From: Oscillospiraceae bacterium
GTDB taxonomy: Bacteria > Bacillota > Clostridia > Oscillospirales > Ruminococcaceae
Assembly (NCBI GenBank): GCA_017528675.1
Contig: JAFXOO010000140.1
Span: forward strand, 1 to 7,315
DNA: 7,315 nt
Direction: 5' to 3'
A program made the position numbers and the translations under genes. Of this stretch, positions 1 to 5,179 are shown piece after piece (within the stretch, counting starts at the first letter, position 1; each line of letters starts with the position of its first letter). The notes below the pieces were generated by a model, which ran no database searches, was not told where the DNA came from, and worked only from the letters and a program-made list of their open reading frames with translations.

Positions 1-297
1 TTAGCGAAAACAACCCCCGGCAGGTGTTGTTTAGGAGGGGCGAGCAGCCCCTCCTAAGTCGGCGCAAGCTTAAGGCAACACCGCACAAAGCCCGCCTGAC
101 GGCTTGGCGGCACATCTGCTTGCATCTTTTCCGTCATCTTGTACAGAAATTCCTTGCTGGGCGCCAGCCCAGCGGCGTCATTTCTATACAATCTGACGAA
201 AAATCTGACTGCGCATCTGCACCACCAGCTCTGTGCGGTGGTGCCTTAAGTTGTTGGCGTTGGGCAGGGGAGGGGGCTCATAGGTGCGTCAGCACCA
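1..297. repeat. Composite hairpin-rich repeat, copy 1 (interrupted by a MITE; left end probably cut by window edge)
   Basis: Bases 29-69 match 790-830 with one mismatch, and 246-297 match 842-888 with a few changes and a small gap, so this is a second copy of the element at 726-888. It keeps the AGGAGGGGC/GCCCCTCCT hairpin (33-55) and the GGTGC/GCACC hairpin with a 4-nt loop (283-296). It differs in two ways: a 176-bp insertion at TTAA (70-249), and loss of 11 bases next to it (those at 831-841 in copy 2), which breaks the GTCGGC-GCAA-GCCGAC hairpin. The TTAG at bases 1-4 lines up with 739-742 of copy 2, so the left inverted arm probably lies just outside the window. The central palindrome of copy 2 (761-781) is not present here. 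No coding potential is supported. The function is unknown. Confidence 0.75.
70..249. mobile_element. MITE-like element inserted at TTAA (non-autonomous, no transposase)
   Basis: Terminal inverted repeats of 22 bp including TTAA (70-91 and 228-249) match at 20 of 22 positions; the inner ends are GGCAACACCGCACAAAGC and its near-complement. TTAA at 70-73 and 246-249 fits a 4-bp target duplication, because the related repeat at 726-888 has a single TTAA (842-845) at the equivalent place. Without the TTAA copies the element is 172 bp. The interior is an extended imperfect fold-back: for example 139-150 pairs with 181-192 region sequence, closing on a GCTGGGC/GCCCAGC stem (156-162 and 167-173). There is no open reading frame worth calling, so mobility would need a transposase in trans. 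TTAA targeting is known for piggyBac-like and some IS1380-like elements, but the termini alone do not let me assign a family. Confidence 0.75.
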
Positions 298-318
298 TAA
301 ATCGGTCTTATTTTTTAG

Positions 319-347
319 TTGACAATGAACGGAAAGTGTGGTATAAT
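319..347 (+). promoter_or_regulatory. Sigma-A promoter for tRNA-Leu, exact consensus with extended -10
   Basis: TTGACA at 319-324 and TATAAT at 342-347 are separated by exactly 17 bases, and a TGG triplet at 339-341 provides an extended -10. Transcription should start near 354, giving a leader of about 50 nt before the mature tRNA at 406. Such a strong unregulated promoter suits a stable RNA gene. It lies just downstream of repeat copy 1. Confidence 0.9.
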
Positions 348-405
348 ATTAGAGCTACCGGTACTGCCGTGAGACAGTTCATAACTGAATAGATGAATGA
401 CATAT

Positions 406-487
406 GCGGGTATGGTGAAATTGGCAGACACGATAGATTTAGGTTCTATTTCCGTAAGGAATGCAGGTTCAAGTCCTGTTACCCGCA
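406..487 (+). tRNA. tRNA-Leu (anticodon UAG)
   Basis: The acceptor stem GCGGGTA (406-412) pairs with TACCCGC (480-486), with discriminator A at 487. The anticodon stem ATAGA/TCTAT encloses loop TTTAGGT, giving anticodon TAG (440-442), which reads CUN leucine codons. A long variable arm (TTCC-GTAA-GGAA) marks a class II tRNA, and the T arm has the TTCAAGT loop with a GCAGG/CCTGT stem. The discriminator A is also typical of tRNA-Leu. CCA is not encoded (TCC follows), so it must be added after transcription. The gene stands alone between its own promoter (319-347) and terminator (498-534). No repeat of its 3' end is seen in the window, so there is no sign of an integrated element using it as an attachment site. 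Confidence 0.96.
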
Positions 488-497
488 TCCTCAGCAT

Positions 498-534
498 ACA
501 ATGGCTGACCGGTAATGGTCAGCCATTGTTCTTT
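498..534 (+). terminator. Rho-independent terminator of tRNA-Leu
   Basis: A 13-bp perfect stem (498-510 with 517-529, core ATGGCTGACC/GGTCAGCCAT) with a 6-nt loop is followed by TTCTTTC. It begins 11 nt after the tRNA, so the transcript is probably monocistronic. The GGCTGACC/GGTCAGCC arms recur in the hairpin at 913-940. Confidence 0.85.
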
Positions 535-725
535 CACAGGAAGGATTGCGGACTGTCAGGATTGATTCCGTGACCGTTGTGTTAATTATGGGTCGCACCC
601 GTTGCACCAGTTGTACCTGCCGGCCCTGGCACACAGCAATATCGGATCATCTCCTCGCAGCACGGGGGTGCAGGGGTGAAGCCCCTGCGAAATACCCCCC
701 TCCCCGATGGGAGGGGGTGGGGGTG
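535..725. repeat. Intergenic stretch with two GC-rich hairpins, no gene seen
   Basis: Bases 535-660 show no gene or clear signal. Bases 661-725 hold two adjacent hairpins: GCAGGGG/CCCCTGC (670-676 and 682-688, 5-nt loop) and CCCCCTCCC/GGGAGGGGG (696-704 and 709-717, 4-nt loop). The G- and C-tract composition is unlike the flanking genes and resembles small interspersed repeats. The open frames on either strand here are low-complexity readings of these repeats and are not credible genes. Confidence 0.55.
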
Positions 726-888
726 CAATGCCAACAACTTAGAGTAAAAAAACTGCGGGTGCAGGGCGGTCACCGCCCTGCCGAGGGTGGTTTAGGAGGG
801 GCGAGCAGCCCCTCCTGAGTCGGCGCAAGCCGACAAAAAGCTTAAGTTGTTGGCATTGGGTGGGGCGCTCCTCGGTGCGTCAGCACCA
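726..888. repeat. Composite hairpin-rich repeat, copy 2 (uninterrupted)
   Basis: A perfect 16-bp inverted repeat (CAATGCCAACAACTTA at 726-741, complement at 843-858) encloses three hairpins in series: a near-perfect palindrome (761-781, 10-bp arms around one base), AGGAGGGGC/GCCCCTCCT with a 5-nt loop (794-816), and GTCGGC-GCAA-GCCGAC with a GNRA-type loop (819-834). Beyond the right arm comes GGTGC-GTCA-GCACC (874-887), also present in copy 1 at 283-296. The TTAA at 842-845 is the empty form of the site occupied by the MITE in copy 1. GGTG flanks both arms (722-725 and 859-862), but shared sequence runs past the right arm to 888, so this is weak support for a target duplication. No protein is encoded. 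It may be a mobile repeat or a structured RNA; I cannot say which. Confidence 0.75.
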
Positions 889-912
889 GAAAAGGACTTT
901 ATCGACAAGCTG

Positions 913-947
913 AGGGCTGACCAGTCTGTTGGTCAGCCCTTGTTTTC
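913..947 (+). terminator. Terminator-like hairpin in the gap downstream of the GH44 gene
   Basis: A 10-bp stem AGGGCTGACC/GGTCAGCCCT (913-922 and 931-940) with an 8-nt loop is followed on the plus strand by TGTTTTC. No plus-strand gene precedes it, so it may stop read-through from the repeat region before it runs antisense into the GH44 gene. On the minus strand it is the first strong hairpin after the GH44 stop codon (40-odd bases away), but the bases after it are not T-rich, so it would be a weak classical terminator in that direction. It might still end or stabilise the GH44 transcript. Confidence 0.6.
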
Positions 948-989
948 GCATAATTCGCCGGCAGTTGCAGCGCAGCTCTCAGCATTTTC

Positions 990-3212
990 CTACTGCAAAA
1001 GCTCTCTTTTCATCATGCACAAGTCAAATACATCCAGTACTCCATCCTCGTACAAATCCCCCATGTCCGGGTTGGCAAGCCTGGTGCCGTCATTCAGGAG
1101 CCATCTCTGGAGAGTGATGAGATCCTTTACGCTGAGTACCCCGTCAGCGTTAACATCTCCACGGAGGGAAGCGGTCTGTTCTGTCGGGTATTCATAGACA
1201 ACCTCGACCTTCGTATAGACTGTTGTGATTTCATCGTCAATTTCCTGCTCCATCTTCTCAGAGGAAGCCCACCACTGCTGCAACTCCACTTTCCCGTCAG
1301 CGATTCTGGCATTGACACGGTCTTCCTTGTTCTTGAAGGTTCCGTCAAATTCTACTGTGGCAGTCGAACCGGAACCCAGCTTGAGGCTGTAGCTTTGGGA
1401 GGTCCAGAACTTTGTCCCGGCCTCATCAATGGCGTTAATGGAAAGTGCACAGCCTGCACTTCCCCAGCCAGAACCGGCACTCGATGATACATCTGCCGTC
1501 ATAACGATTTTCTTCAGATGCTCCGGGTCTGTGATCGGGATTTCAACATAGCCGTTTTCATTGAGCAGGTTCATCGGATCATCAAAGACCACAGATTTAC
1601 GTTCCGGCTCGGTTTGCGGCTGCACATCCAGCGGCTTGTCGGATATTACAACCATGGCAGCAGAATAGGCGGGGAGTGTTACCGTAACGGAGTTCCCTGA
1701 CACATCAACGACATCAAGCAGGCGCACATCAGTGGAATCGCCGTAAACGGCATAGACTGCTGCCTCCTTATATGCTTTCTTGGCACCATCGAGTACAATT
1801 GTTGCGTTCTCTGCGGTCTTCTCCTCCTTGTTCGTCACCATCACTGTCACAGTGGAGGTATCTCCTGCGTCAATCGCAGCATATGCACTTGCCCTGGAGA
1901 CATCCTCTGTTGTGGTTGGCAGGAGGGTATCTCCGAACTTGCTGCCCTTGCCGTCATAATTTGTGTAGAGATTCAAACCGGAGAAAATGTATCCGCTGCC
2001 GCCCCAGAGCGTCGCAAAATAGACGCCCTGATCGGCATAGCAGCCGAGTGCTTCTGCCTGTGCGATGGTTCCGGAGATATCCTCTGCGCCGCCAAAATTA
2101 TACTCTGTAATGCCAAGTTTGGTGCCCGGATAATACTTGTCAATCGAGGCCTGAACCGTTGGCAGGATCGGAACATTCTTCTGACACCACTGGCCAATCC
2201 AGCTATTTTCCTTGAAGCCCTTCTCATAAAGCGTGCGCACGGACTGCACACGGTCAGCAGCGCCTTCACGGGCTGATTCGGAATAATAATGAATATCCAG
2301 CACATCGAGCAATCGTATACCAGCCTTGTCACTTGCCTGCTTCATCTGGTCAAGATAGCAGTCGAGATACCAATGATAGCCATTTTGATCCCGTAGTGTT
2401 TCCCATTCGTCGGAATCATCGGAATCCGCCAGATGGTCGTAAGCTGTATAGCCGTAAAGCGACGGGCCGAAAACTTCTGCGTTGGGGTCGAGTTTTTTCA
2501 CGGCTGCTGCCATTGTGATGGATTTTTCCGCAAGCTCTGCAATTGTAACCGGCTGCGGATGAATCCGGGAGTGCGTGTTTTTCCAGAGAGCCGGTTCGTT
2601 GTCCAGGCTATAGCCCTGGATACCGGTCGCAGTCTGAGAATCGCCAAGTGTCCGGATGAGGTAGTTGACATATTCATCCATATAGACCGTCCCGTCATCC
2701 GGATCAGGGCTTTCTGCATAAGGAGCGCCTTTTACAAGTTCAACCTTGTTCCAGCGGGCGGAGGGTGCAGCCTCCGCCTCTGATACAGTGCCGTCCATAT
2801 CGGCGGCAACATACCCGGCGAGCTGAAGCGTTGTAAGCTTGTAGGTAAAGCCGTACTTTTGCCCCTCCTCTGAAAGTACCTGCGCACAGTCGGCGGGTCG
2901 GTCGGATTTTGAGAGATTGTTGTCTGAACTGTATTTCCAGTCAGAGCCTGCATTGGATGCATTTGTCTCCCAGTTATAAGCGGTCATGCGGTTTCCGCCC
3001 TGACGGACAGCGTTGACAGCCACCTTGGAATAATCCTCCTGATGACCGTACTGGTTGATGCCATAGATATACGGGCTGATGGGCTTTCCGTTACTTGTCA
3101 TATCGACTGTGACGGACATGTCATAGCTGTCAGCAGCAAACGCATTTACAGATGGTAACATACTGACAGCAGCCAGTACGATTGCAGACAGCGCTGCAAG
3201 TGCTTTTTTCAT
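990..3212 (-). CDS. Secreted GH44 endoglucanase/xyloglucanase with C-terminal dockerin
   Basis: This 740-residue extracellular enzyme is expected to cleave beta-1,4-glucan chains (cellulose derivatives, xyloglucan) with retention, as GH44 members do. Residues 1-26 are a signal peptide (KK, hydrophobic stretch, AFA cleavage site). Residues 28-525 match the GH44 layout: the likely acid/base Glu206 in DNEPALW, the likely nucleophile Glu370 in GITEYNFGG, and a closing beta-domain near 450-525. After a short linker (DVQPQTEPE), residues 541-676 form a Trp-rich beta-type module, probably carbohydrate-binding; GH44 enzymes of R. flavefaciens carry such modules (CBM76 is a candidate), but I cannot confirm the family. 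Residues 685-740 are a dockerin with two calcium loops: D686-N688-D690-G, and D719-Y721-D723-G with Tyr in place of the usual Asn/Asp. Start: AGGAGG at 3221-3226 lies 8 nt before the ATG. The gene follows the regulator by 23 nt with no promoter between, so it is probably co-transcribed. Confidence 0.93.
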   Translation of the reverse strand: MKKALAALSAIVLAAVSMLPSVNAFAADSYDMSVTVDMTSNGKPISPYIYGINQYGHQEDYSKVAVNAVRQGGNRMTAYNWETNASNAGSDWKYSSDNNLSKSDRPADCAQVLSEEGQKYGFTYKLTTLQLAGYVAADMDGTVSEAEAAPSARWNKVELVKGAPYAESPDPDDGTVYMDEYVNYLIRTLGDSQTATGIQGYSLDNEPALWKNTHSRIHPQPVTIAELAEKSITMAAAVKKLDPNAEVFGPSLYGYTAYDHLADSDDSDEWETLRDQNGYHWYLDCYLDQMKQASDKAGIRLLDVLDIHYYSESAREGAADRVQSVRTLYEKGFKENSWIGQWCQKNVPILPTVQASIDKYYPGTKLGITEYNFGGAEDISGTIAQAEALGCYADQGVYFATLWGGSGYIFSGLNLYTNYDGKGSKFGDTLLPTTTEDVSRASAYAAIDAGDTSTVTVMVTNKEEKTAENATIVLDGAKKAYKEAAVYAVYGDSTDVRLLDVVDVSGNSVTVTLPAYSAAMVVISDKPLDVQPQTEPERKSVVFDDPMNLLNENGYVEIPITDPEHLKKIVMTADVSSSAGSGWGSAGCALSINAIDEAGTKFWTSQSYSLKLGSGSTATVEFDGTFKNKEDRVNARIADGKVELQQWWASSEKMEQEIDDEITTVYTKVEVVYEYPTEQTASLRGDVNADGVLSVKDLITLQRWLLNDGTRLANPDMGDLYEDGVLDVFDLCMMKRELLQ

Positions 3213-3235
3213 GATAATACCCTCCTGAACTATTT

Positions 3236-4135
3236 CTATTTTTCATCTTCCCCCCACCAGGAAACCTGGGGAATGCTGTTCGTGTTGTGTCCGGTTTCAT
3301 CCCGGAACATCCCGACAGTGAACTCCTCCCAGAGCGGATCCCAGTATTGCAGATAATTACACATGGATTCCGCAAGCGTCAGAATCATTACCATTGGCGG
3401 CGTATGATTGAAGCCGTACATGATTGATTCGCCTTCCTCAGCATCTACCAGCACACGCCATACAATCCCGAAACGATCAAGCCGGTCAATGATGTACTGC
3501 GTTTTATCGAGCGGGAGATTCAGCCGTGAGGCAATGACCGGCACAGAATGCATTTTATTGCGTCGGCCGCTTCCCAGGTAACTGATAATGCGGATGGCAT
3601 CTTCGTCAGCCAGAGTCCGCAGAAACCGTGCCATGTTTTTGGTGTTGGTAAAGTAATGGTTGACCCCGTCCTCCGGCTTCTCCACAAAGAAAAAGTACCG
3701 GAGATCAGGGTTGAGCCGGGACATCATGACTTCGTGATCGGTTTTGATACCGGCGAAAGTCTCACGCTCAAAGTTTTCCCGCAGCCGGCCGGCTTCATCG
3801 CCATTGGGGTCATAAGCGCAGATAATGGCATAACAAAGTTCCATGATGATCTGTGAACGCTTTTCGGGCTTGGCTGAATGGATGGCGTTGTGTATGAGCT
3901 GCGGCAGATCTACGGCAGCATCCGGTTGTTTCACACCGAACAGTGCGTCTATCGAAGTGCCAAGCACTCTGGCAAGCTGCGGGAGCAGTTCTGGATCGGG
4001 ATAACTTGTGTTTTCCCACTTGGAGACTGCCTGCGGGGAGACATTCATCCGATGTGCGAGCTGTTCCTGTGTCAGTCCCAGCTCCTTGCGGCGGCGGACA
4101 AGATTTTTACGAAATGTGGTTTTGTTTTCCATCAT
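3236..4135 (-). CDS. XRE-family transcriptional regulator with a second C-terminal winged-helix-like region
   Basis: This is a cytoplasmic DNA-binding protein of 299 residues. Residues 8-66 are a classic HTH_XRE domain: a basic first helix (RKNLVRRRKELG), TQEQLAHRM, the recognition helix SPQAVSKWEN (33-42), and the PELLPQLARVLG...LF end. Residues about 168-242 look like a winged helix-turn-helix of ArsR/MarR style (DEDAIRIISYL, VIASRLNL, YIIDRLDRFGIVWR, then a beta wing). The middle (75-165) is of unknown function with no recognised ligand fold, and there is no membrane segment or signal peptide. Start choice: an in-frame GTG at 4144 overlaps the GGAG ribosome site and is unlikely; ATG at 4135 has GGAG at 8 nt, and a second ATG follows directly. 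It is the first gene of the operon with GH44. Half-sites beside its promoter suggest autoregulation; GH44 is the obvious target. The inducing signal is unknown. Confidence 0.85.
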   Translation of the reverse strand: MMENKTTFRKNLVRRRKELGLTQEQLAHRMNVSPQAVSKWENTSYPDPELLPQLARVLGTSIDALFGVKQPDAAVDLPQLIHNAIHSAKPEKRSQIIMELCYAIICAYDPNGDEAGRLRENFERETFAGIKTDHEVMMSRLNPDLRYFFFVEKPEDGVNHYFTNTKNMARFLRTLADEDAIRIISYLGSGRRNKMHSVPVIASRLNLPLDKTQYIIDRLDRFGIVWRVLVDAEEGESIMYGFNHTPPMVMILTLAESMCNYLQYWDPLWEEFTVGMFRDETGHNTNSIPQVSWWGEDEK

Positions 4136-4143
4136 AATGATCA

Positions 4144-4147
4144 CTCC
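4144..4147 (-). promoter_or_regulatory. Ribosome binding site fixing the regulator start
   Basis: GGAG on the minus strand sits 8 nt before ATG at 4135. The upstream in-frame GTG (4144-4142) overlaps the last G of this site and so could not use it, which argues for the ATG start. Confidence 0.7.
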
Positions 4148-4175
4148 GGAGCGGGCTGTTCTGCCCTATGATTTC

Positions 4176-4204
4176 AGAATATCACATTCTGCGGTAGAGT
4201 ACAA
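4176..4204 (-). promoter_or_regulatory. Predicted sigma-A promoter of the regulator-GH44 operon
   Basis: On the minus strand, TTGTAC (4204-4199) and TATTCT (4181-4176) are 17 bases apart, with TGA just before the -10 as an extended element. The start site would be near 4169, leaving a leader of about 34 nt. No other good promoter is seen between here and the GH44 start, so this probably drives both genes. Confidence 0.65.
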
Positions 4205-4249
4205 GCGAAACATTTTCTACATAATTCTACTGTAGAGATACGGTGTAGA
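4194..4249. promoter_or_regulatory. Candidate operator: cluster of GTAGA/TCTAC half-sites
   Basis: Five copies of one 5-mer occur within 56 bases: GTAGA at 4194-4198 (touching the -35), TCTAC at 4216-4220, the 11-bp palindrome TCTAC-T-GTAGA at 4226-4236, and GTAGA at 4245-4249. They occupy and extend upstream of the regulator's -35 element, where either repression or activation is possible. The XRE protein encoded just downstream is the natural candidate to bind here. Binding is inferred only from position and repetition. Confidence 0.5.
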
Positions 4250-4269
4250 GAGATGGTTGAGTCTTTTCT

Positions 4270-4304
4270 TAAAAAAGAACCGCCTCTGCAACGGCATCAG
4301 CGGT
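4270..4304 (-). terminator. Rho-independent terminator of the peptidase-PHP operon
   Basis: Read on the minus strand, ACCGCT (4304-4299) pairs with GGCGGT (4284-4279) around a 14-nt loop, followed by TTCTTTTTT (4278-4270). It lies about 90 nt beyond the PHP stop codon and upstream of the regulator promoter, so it separates the two leftward operons. Confidence 0.75.
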
Positions 4305-4391
4305 CGAAAGGGTAACGAGGCTGCCGGATCTGTCTTGTTTCCGGCAACTGCGTTCATGTTGTATATTGTCTGGAATACAGTTGATCTGACG

Positions 4392-5162
4392 CTATTCGGA
4401 ATCGAATCCCGGAAGATAGTCGATCAATTCAAGTCCGGCATCCGCAGCCAGCCGGCGGCATTGTTTCTCCGCCACCGGATTGCAGAGCCGTTCCGGCTGG
4501 TGCGCATCGCAGCCGATGATTGCCTTGCACCCGATTCCGGCAGCAAGCGACAAGAAATGCGGATTGGTATAATGACGATGTTCAAACACGCCGAGCAGAT
4601 TGATTTCAACCGGAATGTCATGTTCTTTCAGATAGCGGCACAGCCTTTTATAATGCTTGTCATAGATTGCCTGGCTGCCGGTAAAGCCCATCAGATCCGG
4701 GTGGGCAACATAGAGATACCGTCCTGTTTCCATACCCTCTATGAGGGAACTGATATAGGCATCAAGCAGCGCCTCATCATGGACGGGCATTCCGGTATAG
4801 AAACCTTCCGGTTCGGGTCGGATGAAATGCTGGCCAAGTATCTGGTAATCGACCGGATAGTCTTTCAGCAGCGCTTCCTGGGCAGGAAGCAGCTCCGGAG
4901 AATACTCAGACTCAAAGCCGATATAGATTGTGATATCAGAGGCGTATTCTTGTTTCAGCCGCAGCAGGGAAGTGAAATACCCATCCACCTGTGCCGGCGT
5001 CATCCGGGTAGCCGAAACATAGCCGTCCGGGTAGAGCCAGGGACAATGGTCAGAAAACCCAAGTACCTTCATTCCGCCCCAAATGGCGCTTTCTACATAA
5101 GCTCTGTCCTCACCCACAGCGTGGTTGCACCGGGATGTATGCGTGTGATAATTGGCGAGCAT
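4392..5162 (-). CDS. PHP-family phosphoesterase, histidinol-phosphatase (HisJ/HisK)-like
   Basis: This cytoplasmic metal-dependent phosphoesterase is probably 256 residues; family members hydrolyse L-histidinol phosphate to histidinol and phosphate. The PHP metal-binding motifs are all visible (numbered from the upstream ATG at 5171; subtract 3 for the chosen start): NYHTHT with H9 and H11, H17, SDHCPW with H42, GFESEY with E87, GQHF with H115, AHPD with H157, and CDAH with D222 and H224. Length and motif order are normal for the family. Start choice: AAAGGA (5176-5171) overlaps the ATG at 5171 but is 8 nt from the ATG at 5162, giving the usual MLANYHTHT beginning. It begins 17 nt after the stop of the dockerin peptidase and ends before the terminator at 4270-4304, so both are probably on one transcript. 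No histidine biosynthesis gene is in view, so its real substrate is uncertain. Confidence 0.88.
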   Translation of the reverse strand: MLANYHTHTSRCNHAVGEDRAYVESAIWGGMKVLGFSDHCPWLYPDGYVSATRMTPAQVDGYFTSLLRLKQEYASDITIYIGFESEYSPELLPAQEALLKDYPVDYQILGQHFIRPEPEGFYTGMPVHDEALLDAYISSLIEGMETGRYLYVAHPDLMGFTGSQAIYDKHYKRLCRYLKEHDIPVEINLLGVFEHRHYTNPHFLSLAAGIGCKAIIGCDAHQPERLCNPVAEKQCRRLAADAGLELIDYLPGFDSE

Positions 5163-5170
5163 ATTCCGCA

Positions 5171-5176
5171 TCCTTT
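5171..5176 (-). promoter_or_regulatory. Ribosome binding site fixing the PHP gene start
   Basis: AAAGGA on the minus strand is too close to serve the ATG at 5171, whose A it includes, but stands 8 nt from the in-frame ATG at 5162. It lies directly after the stop codon of the upstream peptidase gene (5180-5182), which favours coupled translation. Confidence 0.65.
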
Positions 5177-5179
5177 CTG

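Noticed and set aside
24..392. Plus-strand open frame across the repeat and the MITE
   Set aside because: It runs through hairpins, both MITE ends and the tRNA promoter. A real gene would not be expected to cross these, and the product is low in recognisable structure.
406..487. tRNA-Leu as attachment site of an integrated element
   Set aside because: No direct repeat of the tRNA 3' end, no integrase and no phage or plasmid gene is visible in the window.
582..773. Minus-strand frame ending in a short collagen-like Gly-X-Y run (GPAGTTGATGAT)
   Set aside because: Only four triplets are present, followed by a stop. The rest of the frame reads the GC-rich repeats. It could be a remnant of a collagen-like gene, but the evidence is too thin to call.
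722..862. 726-858 as a transposon-like unit with GGTG target duplications
   Set aside because: GGTG is present on both sides, but the region is G-rich, and sequence shared with copy 1 continues beyond the right inverted arm to 888, so 858 is probably not the true end of the element.
847..1197. Plus-strand open frames over the 3' end of GH44
   Set aside because: They overlap the dockerin coding sequence and the terminator-like hairpin; no ribosome site or domain supports them.
4142..4144. GTG as start of the regulator
   Set aside because: It overlaps the GGAG ribosome site; ATG at 4135 is correctly spaced.
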